Source of the DNA: a virus
Length of the DNA stretch: 64,000 bases
IMG/VR virus record: IMGVR_UViG_3300008448_000044
Span: 1 to 64,000 of that record
Reading direction: 5' to 3' (one strand)
Shown: piece by piece, positions 1 to 7,859 of the stretch
Position numbering within the stretch: position 1 is the stretch's first letter
Layout: each line of letters begins with the position of its first letter
Program-made: the position numbers and the translations under genes
The notes under the pieces: generated by a model
Told to the model about the DNA's origin: nothing
The model's input: the letters and a program-made list of their open reading frames with translations, nothing else
Database searches by the model: none

Positions 1-8
1 TATAAATT

Positions 9-242
9 ATGGAAAATTACAAAGCGGATTATTACAATCCAGAAACATTTGAAAAAACAGAAATCGAAACTAAAATACCTGTTGATTTAGTTAACGAGGT
101 AAAACAAACATTAAGTAATATAGAAGGTTATATGATAACGCCTACTATAATTAACCCAGAAGATAATTCTGTTGTATTTGGTATTATGGATATGAACGAC
201 AGAACACTAAAGTACAAACTATCAATTACACCCAACAATTAA
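9..242 (+). CDS. hypothetical protein, 77 aa
   Basis: Small acidic ORF I do not recognise. No signal peptide, membrane segment or metal motif is visible. It is the first of a rightward run of closely spaced genes reaching 3121, so it is probably co-transcribed with them. The window starts just upstream, so the promoter cannot be judged. Confidence 0.6.
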   Translation: MENYKADYYNPETFEKTEIETKIPVDLVNEVKQTLSNIEGYMITPTIINPEDNSVVFGIMDMNDRTLKYKLSITPNN

Positions 243-266
243 AGCACCTTTATCAAATTAAAAATT

Positions 267-512
267 ATGAAAAAACCATTTATCTTAGACATTTTGTTAG
301 TTGCGTCACTTGGAATCATATGTGTTGCGGCAATTACATTAACCAATCTTTCAAATCAAAATCGTATTCTCAAAGAAGAAATAAAACATCAAAAAACAAT
401 TAATGAGGATGTTGAATATGAAAATGATGCTTTACAGGACGCTTTAGAAGAAAGAGAAATGGAGGTTAGATATTGGGGGATGAAATACGATTCAATAAAA
501 CAATTACACTAA
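267..512 (+). CDS. small membrane-anchored coiled-coil protein, 81 aa
   Basis: One N-terminal membrane segment (about residues 8-28) is followed by a highly charged helical stretch (about 32-70) with coiled-coil spacing. The layout resembles small phage inner-membrane or spanin-like proteins, but no family is recognised. It sits 24 nt after the previous gene and 2 nt before the next. Confidence 0.6.
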   Translation: MKKPFILDILLVASLGIICVAAITLTNLSNQNRILKEEIKHQKTINEDVEYENDALQDALEEREMEVRYWGMKYDSIKQLH

Positions 513-514
513 GC

Positions 515-751
515 ATGAAAACAATTAATATAAGGTTTATTAAATACAAAAACAAATACGCCATACAAAGAAAAGGGTGGTTAAGATGGAAGGACATTTA
601 CTATACCATTGATATGGGTTATGGTAGTATAAGTTATGATTACTGTGCTAAAACGAAAGAAGAGTTACTTGAAAGAGTTTTAGAAGAATACTATGGAATA
701 GATAAACGATTTGTTCAAATAATTGAACATCCAACAATAAAAATATATTAA
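515..751 (+). CDS. hypothetical protein, 78 aa
   Basis: Unrecognised basic protein rich in Tyr and Lys. I chose ATG 515 (MKTINIRF) because the longer reading frame would run 40 nt into the upstream gene; 515 lies 2 nt after that gene's stop. The next gene starts 3 nt after this stop, so it looks like an operon member. Confidence 0.6.
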   Translation: MKTINIRFIKYKNKYAIQRKGWLRWKDIYYTIDMGYGSISYDYCAKTKEELLERVLEEYYGIDKRFVQIIEHPTIKIY

Positions 752-754
752 ATT

Positions 755-1177
755 ATGAAAACAAAAGTATATTCGGCATTTCCTGGCGTAGGTAAAACAA
801 CCTATTTCAATACTACGGACAGAAACGTATTAGATAGTGATAGTTCAAAATTTGATAAGAAAAACTTTCCCTCAAATTACATTGAACACATCGAAAGAAA
901 TATTCAAGACCCAAGAGTTGATAAAATTCTGGTATCATCACATAAAGATGTTAGAGACGCTCTTGTTAAAAAAGGGATTCCGTTCGTACTAATTTATCCG
1001 AATAAAGATATTAAAGATGAGTATATCCAACGGTATAAAGACAGAGGAAATAATGACTCCTTTGTTGATTTGTTAGATAAAAATTGGGATAATTGGATAG
1101 AAGAAATGGATAATCAGGAGGGGTGTTACAAAGTGAAGTTAGGGAAAGGACAATACTTAGCTGACGTAATTGATTAA
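755..1177 (+). CDS. P-loop nucleotide kinase-like protein, 140 aa
   Basis: The N terminus carries a Walker A motif (SAFPGVGKTTYF, about residues 8-19), followed by an LDSDSSKF segment that could be the acceptor or Walker B-like region. A later basic stretch around YIQRYKDRGNN resembles the lid of small phage nucleotide or polynucleotide kinases. Substrate cannot be assigned. It lies between small ORFs and an AAA ATPase with 3-nt gaps. A role in nucleotide or RNA-end phosphorylation is inference. Confidence 0.65.
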   Translation: MKTKVYSAFPGVGKTTYFNTTDRNVLDSDSSKFDKKNFPSNYIEHIERNIQDPRVDKILVSSHKDVRDALVKKGIPFVLIYPNKDIKDEYIQRYKDRGNNDSFVDLLDKNWDNWIEEMDNQEGCYKVKLGKGQYLADVID

Positions 1178-1180
1178 TTT

Positions 1181-2161
1181 ATGAAAAAAAAGAGTTACAT
1201 TAAAAATATACGAGAAATGATTGAAGAGAAAATGCAAAATATCGAAATGACAGATGAATTTCCATTATTAACTTATGAAGAAAAGAAGGATTTAGATATT
1301 CCTTGTAGTTGGAGTAATTTAAAAAATGACGAGTATGCTCCTGCATACGTTACAGTACCTAAAGTACCGTCAGGAGTTTATCAAATCACTTGGAATGGAG
1401 GTCTTGGGACTCATACCTTAAAGAAACAACCATTCAAAACAGATGAGTTGTACCATCTTCCTTCACATGAAATTCAAGATATCTTAAAAGATATAGATAA
1501 CTTTTGGAACAGAGTTAATATCTATAAACAATATAATTTTATCCACAAACGAGGAATCTTGATGTATGGTGAACCAGGATGCGGTAAATCAGGAATTATT
1601 CAGTTAATATCCAAACAAATCATAGAAAAAGACGGTATTGTTATCAACATTAAAGATGAAGATGATGTTGATTACTTTACTTCATTTATCGGGACATTCA
1701 GAAAAATTGAACCTCACAGACCTTTAGTAGTTATTTTAGAAGATTTAGACTCAATTGCGGGAGAAGGAAGACATCAAACTTCAAGACTTTTAAATATTTT
1801 AGATGGTATCAACCAAATCGAGAATGTCGTTTACATCGCCACAACCAACTATCCTGAAAAACTTGAGGAAAGAATTTCAAATAGACCATCAAGATTTGAT
1901 AGACGTTACAAGGTTGAATTACCAAATGATGACATCAGAAGAGCTTATATCAATCACAAACTTAATGAAGAAGATTTAAAAAACATTAACATTGAAGAGT
2001 GGATTGATAAGACTAAAGGGATGTCTCTATCCCATTTAAAAGAAGTAGTTGTTTCTGTTATTGTTATGGGTAGAACTTTTGAAGAAACTATGGAAAATCT
2101 TGAGGGGTTAAAAAAACGGCCAACAATAAAAGGTTCAGGAAAAATGGGGTTTGGGTCATAA
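1181..2161 (+). CDS. AAA-family ATPase, 326 aa
   Basis: Single AAA module with Walker A GEPGCGKS at residues 130-137, Walker B LVVILEDLD at 182-190, a sensor-like ATTNYPEKL near 220 and the arginine-rich SNRPSRFDRR near 233-242, typical of classical AAA proteins (FtsH/BCS1-like core). The N-terminal 110 residues are not recognised and should hold the substrate-specific part. No protease or membrane domain is present, so this is more likely a remodelling ATPase than an FtsH protease. Operon neighbours are nucleotide- and RNA-handling enzymes. Confidence 0.85.
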   Translation: MKKKSYIKNIREMIEEKMQNIEMTDEFPLLTYEEKKDLDIPCSWSNLKNDEYAPAYVTVPKVPSGVYQITWNGGLGTHTLKKQPFKTDELYHLPSHEIQDILKDIDNFWNRVNIYKQYNFIHKRGILMYGEPGCGKSGIIQLISKQIIEKDGIVINIKDEDDVDYFTSFIGTFRKIEPHRPLVVILEDLDSIAGEGRHQTSRLLNILDGINQIENVVYIATTNYPEKLEERISNRPSRFDRRYKVELPNDDIRRAYINHKLNEEDLKNINIEEWIDKTKGMSLSHLKEVVVSVIVMGRTFEETMENLEGLKKRPTIKGSGKMGFGS

Positions 2162-2169
2162 TTATTAAT

Positions 2170-2709
2170 ATGAAATTAATGGATATTTTAAAAGAAGCCA
2201 CAGGTCAAAAATTTGAGTATGGTTGTGCCATGCTTTATTTTGACTTTCCTGAAATAAGTAAAATCCATTCAATTATAGACCCTGATGACATTTACTATGA
2301 GGAAGGGGACAGGTCTTTTGGTTTGGAGGATGAACCTCATACAACTTTATTGTTTGGATTACATCACGATGTAAACACTAAAGACGTAAAAAATGTTTTG
2401 GATAAATTTGAATACAGTGATTGTGTAATAGAAAACGCATCATTATTTGAAAACCCTCAGTATGACGTTCTAAAATTTGATGTTAGAGGAAAAAATTTAC
2501 ATGAAACTAATTCAGATTTAAAAGAATATCCTCACACAAGTAATTTCCCTAATTATCATCCACACCTGACTATTGGGTATTTAAAACCTGGTAAAGGAAA
2601 AAAATATGTTGAGAAATTAAAAGGGGTTAAATTTAAATTAAAACCTGAGTATGCGGTTTACTCAAAACCAAGTGGAGACCAAGACGTTATTAAAGTAAAC
2701 GTTAATTAA
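2170..2709 (+). CDS. 2H phosphoesterase (2'-5' RNA ligase-like), 179 aa
   Basis: Two HxT motifs, HTT at residues 57-59 and HLT at 132-134, about 75 residues apart, are the signature of the 2H (LigT/CPDase) superfamily, which opens or forms 2',3'-cyclic or 2'-5' phosphodiester bonds at RNA ends. The N terminus MKLMDILKEA has an (I/L)xE site like many predicted virion-packaged proteins here. A role in RNA-end processing alongside the phage RNA ligases, or in degrading host cyclic oligonucleotide signals, is inference. Confidence 0.8.
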   Translation: MKLMDILKEATGQKFEYGCAMLYFDFPEISKIHSIIDPDDIYYEEGDRSFGLEDEPHTTLLFGLHHDVNTKDVKNVLDKFEYSDCVIENASLFENPQYDVLKFDVRGKNLHETNSDLKEYPHTSNFPNYHPHLTIGYLKPGKGKKYVEKLKGVKFKLKPEYAVYSKPSGDQDVIKVNVN

Positions 2710-2731
2710 CTCTTAGAGGATATTTATTGTT

Positions 2732-3121
2732 ATGAAAGTATCAGTAATTCATAGAGATTCAAAAATACACCCTAAAAACCATTCTTTAGTGAACAAATTC
2801 ATAGAGTTCCTACAAAGAGAATACCCATTAAAAAACGACATTAAAATTGTTTTTTTGGGTAAAAGAGTTGGTCATATGACTACTGGTAGTAGAACTGAAG
2901 ACAATGAACTCCACGTTCTAACAAAAAAAAGAATTAACAGAGATATCCTAAGAACATTGTCTCACGAATGGATTCATGAATATCAAAGAACTGTCTTGAA
3001 AAGACCTCACGGTCCTGATATCGGTGGAGAAAATGAAGATGAGGCTAACGCAATTTCAGGACAACTTATGAAAATATTTGAAAAAGAAAACCCAAATTGG
3101 GAAGATGCCATGTATGAGTAA
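2732..3121 (+). CDS. HExxH zinc metallopeptidase-like protein, 129 aa
   Basis: HEWIH at residues 78-82 is a classical zincin motif, followed by the acidic ENEDEAN segment that could supply the third ligand. No signal peptide. One of four separate HExxH proteins in the window. The upstream gap contains a TATTTAT-like stretch. It converges with the lytic transglycosylase gene with no intergenic gap (stop codons at 3119-3121 and 3122-3124). Confidence 0.7.
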   Translation: MKVSVIHRDSKIHPKNHSLVNKFIEFLQREYPLKNDIKIVFLGKRVGHMTTGSRTEDNELHVLTKKRINRDILRTLSHEWIHEYQRTVLKRPHGPDIGGENEDEANAISGQLMKIFEKENPNWEDAMYE

Positions 3122-3670
3122 TCATGGCATAACCCAATTGGATTGGTAGTTTTTATTTGTAGAACAAAAAATTGCGTAATTGTTTACGATAGGTTTACCT
3201 GTATTATAACAACCACATACTATTTTCCAGTCCTTGTACTTATCATACAATTTTTTAAGTAATTTAGCACTTATCTCAATATTGAGTTCCATATTTGTTT
3301 TAAGTTCATCTTGAGGAACTTTTTTTCCACAAATCATATTTGCCGTTGAAGGCATTATCTGCATCGGACCTAACGCACCGACACATGAAGTTTTTTCAGG
3401 GTTGTAATCCCAATCAAAAGGCCCTCGATATGTAGTTTCTAAAAATGCAATATTGTAGAAAACATATTTTGGAATTTCATATTGCTCAGAATACTTTTCC
3501 AAATTTTCATACATTTCAATTGGGGTCGGACTTTCAATTTCAAAACTCTTATAAAAATTTGGAGTCGGACTTTCAATACTCTTTTCAAAACCTGATGTTC
3601 TAACAGATGTTACTAAAATAAGCATTCCAACTAATAGTACGGATGTTAATATTGCATTTTTGATTTCCAT
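3122..3670 (-). CDS. SLT-type lytic transglycosylase, 182 aa, membrane anchored
   Basis: A signal anchor (about residues 7-23) precedes a goose-type/SLT lysozyme fold: catalytic Glu78 in FLETTYR, the GALGPMQIMPSTA box near 98-110 and CGCYNTG further on. These motifs mark enzymes cleaving the MurNAc-GlcNAc bond of peptidoglycan. Acts in the periplasm during lysis or entry. A gene for a small membrane protein lies 4 nt upstream on the same strand, suggesting a lysis pair. Confidence 0.88.
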   Translation of the reverse strand: MEIKNAILTSVLLVGMLILVTSVRTSGFEKSIESPTPNFYKSFEIESPTPIEMYENLEKYSEQYEIPKYVFYNIAFLETTYRGPFDWDYNPEKTSCVGALGPMQIMPSTANMICGKKVPQDELKTNMELNIEISAKLLKKLYDKYKDWKIVCGCYNTGKPIVNNYAIFCSTNKNYQSNWVMP

Positions 3671-3674
3671 AAGA

Positions 3675-4013
3675 TTAAGGATTTTGAGTTTGATTTACGT
3701 TATGTTGTCCCCAAACATTTTTTGCATATAATGAAAATATTGTCTGACCTACAGAATCTTGATAGATTGTGTAGTTTCCTGTTTTATTATCGATAATGAT
3801 TAAATTATTACCTTGGTCGATTGCTAAATTAACTTCCTCTTTTTTAATCATCTCGACTTCAAATTTAGTTGAGGGTTCTTCCCGTGTTAATTTGTCATAG
3901 TAACGTCCGATGAAGAACGAGCTTACACAAGCAACTCCTATAATTGAATAAGTTGTTACATTTTTTAGTACCTGTTTACTTTTTTCCAGTAAAGTTTTTA
4001 ATTTTTCATTCAT
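3675..4013 (-). CDS. small membrane protein, 112 aa
   Basis: One membrane segment around residues 20-37 (YSIIGVACVSSFFIGRYY) after a charged N terminus; the rest is hydrophilic. Not recognised. It is co-directional with the transglycosylase with a 4-nt gap, so a role in lysis (spanin- or anchor-like) is possible but unproven. Confidence 0.6.
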   Translation of the reverse strand: MNEKLKTLLEKSKQVLKNVTTYSIIGVACVSSFFIGRYYDKLTREEPSTKFEVEMIKKEEVNLAIDQGNNLIIIDNKTGNYTIYQDSVGQTIFSLYAKNVWGQHNVNQTQNP

Positions 4014-4065
4014 AAATTTATATTTTATTAGTTTCTACAAAGTTAAGAAAAAAAAAGTTAACATC

Positions 4066-4095
4066 AAAAAAAATCCCCCATAAGGAGGATTTAGA
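4066..4095 (-). terminator. Rho-independent terminator (leftward)
   Basis: On the minus strand an AAATCCTCC/GGGGGATTT hairpin with one mismatch is followed by a run of T. It lies just downstream of the FKBP gene stop. Confidence 0.7.
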
Positions 4096-4113
4096 TAAGA
4101 GTTATTAACAATA

Positions 4114-4542
4114 TTACTCAGCGATTTCAACAATCTCTAAATCAAAAATTAATTTTTTTCCTGCCAATGGGTGGTTCGCATCAATTTTAACAGACTCCTC
4201 CATAATCTCAACAACTTTTACCATAATAGGACCTTGTGGACCGAAACCTTGCAAAACATCTCCTTCTTTAACACCTTCAGGAAGTCTACCTTTTTCAACT
4301 TCAGTTACCATACCCTCAATATAAGGACCGTAGGCATCTTCACTTTCAATTTCAACTGTTTTTTTCTCACCTTCAGACATTCCTAAAAGTCCTGATTCGA
4401 ATCCTTTAATTAGTTGACCTTGACCTAATGTTGCAGTTAGAGGCTCTCTTCCTTCTGTTAATGAAGAATCAAATACAGAACCATCCTCTAAACGACCTGT
4501 ATAGTTAACTTTTACCGTTTTTCCAATTTCAATTTGTTTCAT
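4114..4542 (-). CDS. FKBP-type peptidyl-prolyl cis-trans isomerase, SlyD-like, 142 aa
   Basis: The sequence follows the SlyD/FkpB layout: VNYTGRLEDGSVFDSS at the start, LIKGFESGLLGMSEGEKK, EDAYGPY, an insert-in-flap region (about 70-120) and DANHPLAGKKLIFDLEIVEI at the end. The family catalyses prolyl isomerisation and has chaperone activity. The His-rich metal-binding tail of E. coli SlyD is absent. With no signal peptide it acts in the cytoplasm. Monocistronic, bounded by its own terminator. A phage-borne isomerase is unusual and may help fold virion proteins. Confidence 0.93.
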   Translation of the reverse strand: MKQIEIGKTVKVNYTGRLEDGSVFDSSLTEGREPLTATLGQGQLIKGFESGLLGMSEGEKKTVEIESEDAYGPYIEGMVTEVEKGRLPEGVKEGDVLQGFGPQGPIMVKVVEIMEESVKIDANHPLAGKKLIFDLEIVEIAE

Positions 4543-4677
4543 ATTTTTTTGTTTTTAAAAAATATAAGTTAAATAACATAAGAATCAATTATTTTTGTGT
4601 TTTAAGAAAAAATATACTAAATTTGAATATTATTAAACTGCTAACAAATATTTACTATTATAAAATCCCATTTAGTT

Positions 4678-4854
4678 ATGACCAACGAAGAACACTTAGA
4701 GGAAATTTTGTTTGTTGCCCATCAAAATAATTTGCATAAACAAATTATTTCTGAAGTAGACGAAATATTATTGTTAGATAAGAATTTAAAGTTTTATGAT
4801 GCGGTATTGAAGGTTTTTTATTCATATGTTAAATCAGGTAACATATCATACTAA
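4678..4854 (+). CDS. hypothetical protein, 58 aa
   Basis: Short acidic ORF (MTNEEHLEEILFVA...) with an ATG at 4678 and stop TAA at 4852-4854. Hydrophobic residues are spaced as in a small helical protein. A TATTTAC-like stretch lies at about 4650. It converges with the next leftward gene, overlapping by 4 nt. Confidence 0.5.
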   Translation: MTNEEHLEEILFVAHQNNLHKQIISEVDEILLLDKNLKFYDAVLKVFYSYVKSGNISY

Positions 4855-5126
4855 TTTATTACATCAAAATTAGTATTGACCCTTAATTGAGTTCTGTCTG
4901 AACCTGTAAATTTCCAAGATTCGTTTAACAAAAACATAAGACCATCAAGTTTTACTTCCTCAAGTAAAGATGGGTCACCAATTTTCAGAGTACAATCGAT
5001 TAGATATTCTTTAGTTGTGGTACAAGGTTTTGCGGTGTTAATCTCAACTAAAGTACCTTTACCATATAATAGTTCAAGGTCTTCTTTAAAGACAATGTTA
5101 AGTAATATGGTCAAACAATTCCTCAT
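4851..5126 (-). CDS. hypothetical protein, 91 aa
   Basis: Unrecognised protein with alternating hydrophobic residues suggestive of a small beta fold. The frame is open and codon use matches neighbours. No motif found. Confidence 0.5.
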   Translation of the reverse strand: MRNCLTILLNIVFKEDLELLYGKGTLVEINTAKPCTTTKEYLIDCTLKIGDPSLLEEVKLDGLMFLLNESWKFTGSDRTQLRVNTNFDVIN

Positions 5127-5188
5127 TTTATATAAATATACGTCAATTTTTTCGGTATGGAATATTTGATTTAATAAATTTTGTTTGA

Positions 5189-5196
5189 TATATTTG
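5189..5196 (+). promoter_or_regulatory. Bacteroidetes-type promoter -7 element TATATTTG
   Basis: TATATTTG with a TTTG about 20 nt upstream (5165-5168) fits the Bacteroidetes TTTG-N19-21-TAnnTTTG promoter. It lies 15 nt before ATG 5212. Confidence 0.65.
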
Positions 5197-5211
5197 TTTA
5201 AAACTTATAGT

Positions 5212-5439
5212 ATGTATTTGAATATTATTTTAACCATTTTAGTTTTAGTATTAATTAGTATTATAACTATTGTAGTATTTTGGTGGAGAAAATTCGGTAA
5301 AGAGCTCTTCAATACGATGATGAATATGAATAAAATTTTACCATCTGATTCTAAAAAAATACCTTTTTCTAAAGACTTAGGAAATATGTTTTCAGAATTA
5401 GATAAGGTGATGGGGCAATTCAAAAACTTAAAAAAATAA
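5212..5439 (+). CDS. small membrane protein, 75 aa
   Basis: ATG 5212 is preferred over the upstream TTG at 5185 because the promoter element 5189-5196 lies between them. One strong membrane segment (about residues 3-24, followed by WWRKFG), then a charged tail. Function unknown. It is followed 2 nt later by the next gene. Confidence 0.6.
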   Translation: MYLNIILTILVLVLISIITIVVFWWRKFGKELFNTMMNMNKILPSDSKKIPFSKDLGNMFSELDKVMGQFKNLKK

Positions 5440-5441
5440 AT

Positions 5442-5654
5442 ATGATAATTCAATACTCTTGGGTGTTAAAAGTATTAGATTCGTGTGACACCGAAAAACA
5501 AATTATTACATGTGAAAAACTATTTGAACTTTTCATGAATAAATGGGAGGATGAAATGACAATGGATAAAAATATTGAATTAACCTCTTTGTTTGAAAAA
5601 ATTAAAAAAACAAAAATCTTAACAATTCGAAAAAAACAACTCCTATCACTATAA
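5442..5654 (+). CDS. hypothetical protein, 70 aa
   Basis: Predicted all-helical small protein with no recognised domain; operon partner of the preceding membrane protein. A strong terminator follows at 5734. Confidence 0.5.
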   Translation: MIIQYSWVLKVLDSCDTEKQIITCEKLFELFMNKWEDEMTMDKNIELTSLFEKIKKTKILTIRKKQLLSL

Positions 5655-5733
5655 TTTTAATATTTTTTTAAAAAGTAGATATATTTATCTAACACTATCA
5701 CTCTCATCATGAGAGCCTCTATATATAAAAAAG

Positions 5734-5762
5734 AACCTGTCAAAAATTTGACAGGTTTTTTT
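5734..5762 (+). terminator. Rho-independent terminator
   Basis: Perfect 11-bp stem AACCTGTCAAA/TTTGACAGGTT followed by seven or more T. A small palindrome CTCTCATCATGAGAG lies just upstream at 5701-5715. Confidence 0.9.
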
Positions 5763-5770
5763 ATTTTTAC

Positions 5771-5778
5771 TATCTTTG
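5771..5778 (+). promoter_or_regulatory. TATCTTTG promoter, leaderless spacing
   Basis: TATCTTTG ends exactly 4 nt before ATG 5783, so the transcription start would fall at the start codon. Confidence 0.75.
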
Positions 5779-5782
5779 TGGT

Positions 5783-6346
5783 ATGGAAAATATTAAACTA
5801 AACATATTTGAAAAAATATATATTTGGTGGAAATTCGATGCTAAATATATGCACAAGGAATTTGCTCGTGGTGTTAAAAATCTTTGGAGATGGTTTCCCA
5901 CAATTTGGAAGGATAGAGATTGGGACCACCACTTTATTTGGGTTTTAATGATTCAAAAACTTAAATTTCAATCAAAATATATTGGAGATAGAGGTTTTCA
6001 CACTCGTGCAAAAAGAGATGCTGAGATTATGATGACTTGTGTTAGGTTAATGGAGAAGGTGAAGGAAGAGTATTATGGTAGTGAATTTATGGACTATCAC
6101 GAGTCAGACTACAACTGGATTGATTGTGAAAATCCTGAATTTAAACAACTTGATATTGTAGAGAAATGGGAAGATTATGACGCGTATTTTAAAAAGTACC
6201 CTTTAGTATATAAAGCAATTTTAAAACAATATCCTGATGAGGATAAAAAAGGTATTGCGATACGAATGAGTCACGAAAATCATAACCGAGCAAGAAGAAT
6301 ACTTTTTAAATTAATGGAAAATAATATTGAACGTTGGTGGGATTAA
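5783..6346 (+). CDS. conserved phage-type hypothetical protein, 187 aa
   Basis: Tryptophan- and charge-rich protein (IWWKFD, WRWFPTIWKDRDWDHHF, repeated DYxxW) of a type common in large phages; function unknown. No membrane segment or nucleotide motif. It has its own leaderless promoter and opens an early-type unit with the next two genes. Confidence 0.7.
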   Translation: MENIKLNIFEKIYIWWKFDAKYMHKEFARGVKNLWRWFPTIWKDRDWDHHFIWVLMIQKLKFQSKYIGDRGFHTRAKRDAEIMMTCVRLMEKVKEEYYGSEFMDYHESDYNWIDCENPEFKQLDIVEKWEDYDAYFKKYPLVYKAILKQYPDEDKKGIAIRMSHENHNRARRILFKLMENNIERWWD

Positions 6347-6356
6347 AAAAAAACAT

Positions 6357-6364
6357 TATATTTG
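6357..6364 (+). promoter_or_regulatory. TATATTTG promoter
   Basis: TATATTTG ends 3 nt before ATG 6368. Confidence 0.6.
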
Positions 6365-6367
6365 TAT

Positions 6368-6451
6368 ATGAAATTTAAATTAGGTTGGGATGTAATCGTA
6401 ATTATATTATGGTTTGCCTTAGTAACAACAGTTGCGTTTATCGTGACATAA
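6368..6451 (+). CDS. single-pass membrane micropeptide, 27 aa
   Basis: MKFKLGWDVIVIIL... is almost entirely one hydrophobic helix. It has a promoter element 3 nt upstream and lies 12 nt before the phosphoesterase gene. Small, but the promoter position and the uninterrupted membrane helix support a real gene. Confidence 0.55.
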   Translation: MKFKLGWDVIVIILWFALVTTVAFIVT

Positions 6452-6463
6452 AAAAGTAAGAAA

Positions 6464-7153
6464 ATGAAAATAACATTTATTTCTGATACCCATACCAAAC
6501 ATAATCTTATCACTAGTGATTTACCTGGTGGAGATTTGTTGATACATGCTGGAGACATGTCTTCTATGGGTTATAAACACGAGATTGAAAGTTTCTGTAA
6601 GTGGTTTAACAAATTGGATAACTACGAAACAAAAATTTTTATCGCAGGGAATCACGATTGGGGATTCCAAGACCACCCTGCTCAGACAAAAGAAATTTTA
6701 AGTAATTATGGTACAGTAACTTATCTTCAGGATGAACTCCATATGATTGGTGAAAATTATGAAGATATGATTAAAGTTTGGGGTAGTCCGTGGCAACCTG
6801 AATTCTATAATTGGGCGTTTAATCTACCTCGAAATGGGGAAAGTTTGAAATACAAGTGGGATATGATTCCTATGAATACTGATATTCTTATTACTCACGG
6901 ACCTGCTTGGGGATTTGTTGACACTATAATGGGTACTACAACTCACTTGGGGTGTGAATTATTAACTGAAAGAATTAAAACCGTTAAACCAAAAATTCAT
7001 GTTTGTGGTCATATTCATTCAGGTCATGGTTATGTTTTTGATGGTACTACTCATTTCATTAATGCTTCCGTTTTAGGTGAAAGATATACCTACGATAACA
7101 AACCTTTGACTGTTGAGTGGAATCCAAAAACCAACGAGTTAGAGTTTATCTAA
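6464..7153 (+). CDS. calcineurin-like metallophosphoesterase, 229 aa
   Basis: All five motif blocks of the superfamily are present: D8-x-H10 (SDTH), GDM near 31, GNHDWG near 62, HGPAWG near 145 and the terminal CGHIHSGHG near 185. The layout is closest to the small MPPED/phage phosphodiesterase group that hydrolyses phosphomono- or diesters with two metal ions. Substrate unknown; cytoplasmic. A second, different metallophosphoesterase is encoded at 43580. Confidence 0.9.
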   Translation: MKITFISDTHTKHNLITSDLPGGDLLIHAGDMSSMGYKHEIESFCKWFNKLDNYETKIFIAGNHDWGFQDHPAQTKEILSNYGTVTYLQDELHMIGENYEDMIKVWGSPWQPEFYNWAFNLPRNGESLKYKWDMIPMNTDILITHGPAWGFVDTIMGTTTHLGCELLTERIKTVKPKIHVCGHIHSGHGYVFDGTTHFINASVLGERYTYDNKPLTVEWNPKTNELEFI

Positions 7154-7159
7154 AAAAGA

Positions 7160-7185
7160 AAGGGAAGATTAAACTTCCCTTTTTA
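7160..7185. terminator. bidirectional terminator
   Basis: AAGGGAAG/CTTCCCTT hairpin with flanking A and T runs between convergent genes. Confidence 0.85.
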
Positions 7186-7602
7186 TAATTTTCTAATAGA
7201 AACTATCTCAACACCCTTACCCTTTTTCTTTAAAGTTATCTCATTTTCATTAGGGTATAAAATGTTATTAACAATAGTTTCCTTCATATCAATTAATTTT
7301 TTTGGTGCGTTAACACTAACCAAAAAGTATTTTTCACCTGAACCTGTTAAATAACTGTGTGAGGATATTAAATCTCTTCTACTTGTAGAATAGTGAGACC
7401 CAAGTTCTTCTGTGTTAATATCATCTTTACTATCTACAACTAAAATTCTATAAAGTTTAACAGGGTCTGGTAAATTTTTAACGTATTCAATTAACTCTTC
7501 TAATCTTTCCTCGGCTTCATCTTTATGGATACCCATAACTTGGAAATGTTTCAACATTTCTTTTTTGTTTACCCCTTCAGATAGTATCTCAATAAGTTTC
7601 AT
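7183..7602 (-). CDS. hypothetical protein with virion-leader-like N terminus, 139 aa
   Basis: The start is placed at ATG 7602 (MKLIEILSEG) because a TATTTAT motif lies 4 nt upstream (7607-7613) and the leader then contains an ILSE (I/L-x-E) site as in other predicted packaged proteins. The remainder (HFQVMGIHKDEAEERLEELI... KLYRILVV...) resembles an ADP-ribosyltransferase-like or other small mixed fold, but I cannot assign it. Confidence 0.6.
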   Translation of the reverse strand: MKLIEILSEGVNKKEMLKHFQVMGIHKDEAEERLEELIEYVKNLPDPVKLYRILVVDSKDDINTEELGSHYSTSRRDLISSHSYLTGSGEKYFLVSVNAPKKLIDMKETIVNNILYPNENEITLKKKGKGVEIVSIRKL

Positions 7603-7606
7603 ACTA

Positions 7607-7613
7607 ATAAATA
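7607..7613 (-). promoter_or_regulatory. TATTTAT late-type motif, 4 nt before ATG
   Basis: On the coding strand TATTTAT-TAGT-ATG. The same spacing recurs before 18639, 36444, 41229, 52363 and 58944. Confidence 0.6.
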
Positions 7614-7618
7614 TTAGG

Positions 7619-7798
7619 TTATTTAGAAGTCCCCTTTTTTCTACCTTTAGAAGGTTTATCATTTTTATAAATGATTTCTACTTCATATGGATTAACCATA
7701 CTTTTTTTACTATCATATCTCCAAATAGAAATGTGGTCGTCATCCTCAAAACGTCTCTCCCATTTCTTATGTTCTACGGGTTCTTTCTTTTTCTTCAT
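7619..7798 (-). CDS. small basic protein, 59 aa
   Basis: MKKKKEPVEHKKWERRFEDD... is Lys/Arg-rich and ends in a basic tail (SKGRKKG), as in small nucleic-acid-binding phage proteins. Start chosen from the leaderless promoter TACCTTTG at 7803-7810 (minus strand), 4 nt upstream. Confidence 0.55.
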   Translation of the reverse strand: MKKKKEPVEHKKWERRFEDDDHISIWRYDSKKSMVNPYEVEIIYKNDKPSKGRKKGTSK

Positions 7799-7802
7799 AG
7801 TG

Positions 7803-7810
7803 CAAAGGTA
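7803..7810 (-). promoter_or_regulatory. TACCTTTG promoter, leaderless spacing
   Basis: Minus-strand TACCTTTG ends exactly 4 nt before ATG 7798. Confidence 0.7.
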
Positions 7811-7859
7811 CAAAAAAAATCAATTTACCGAATACCGATAAAATAGATATTTATAAATA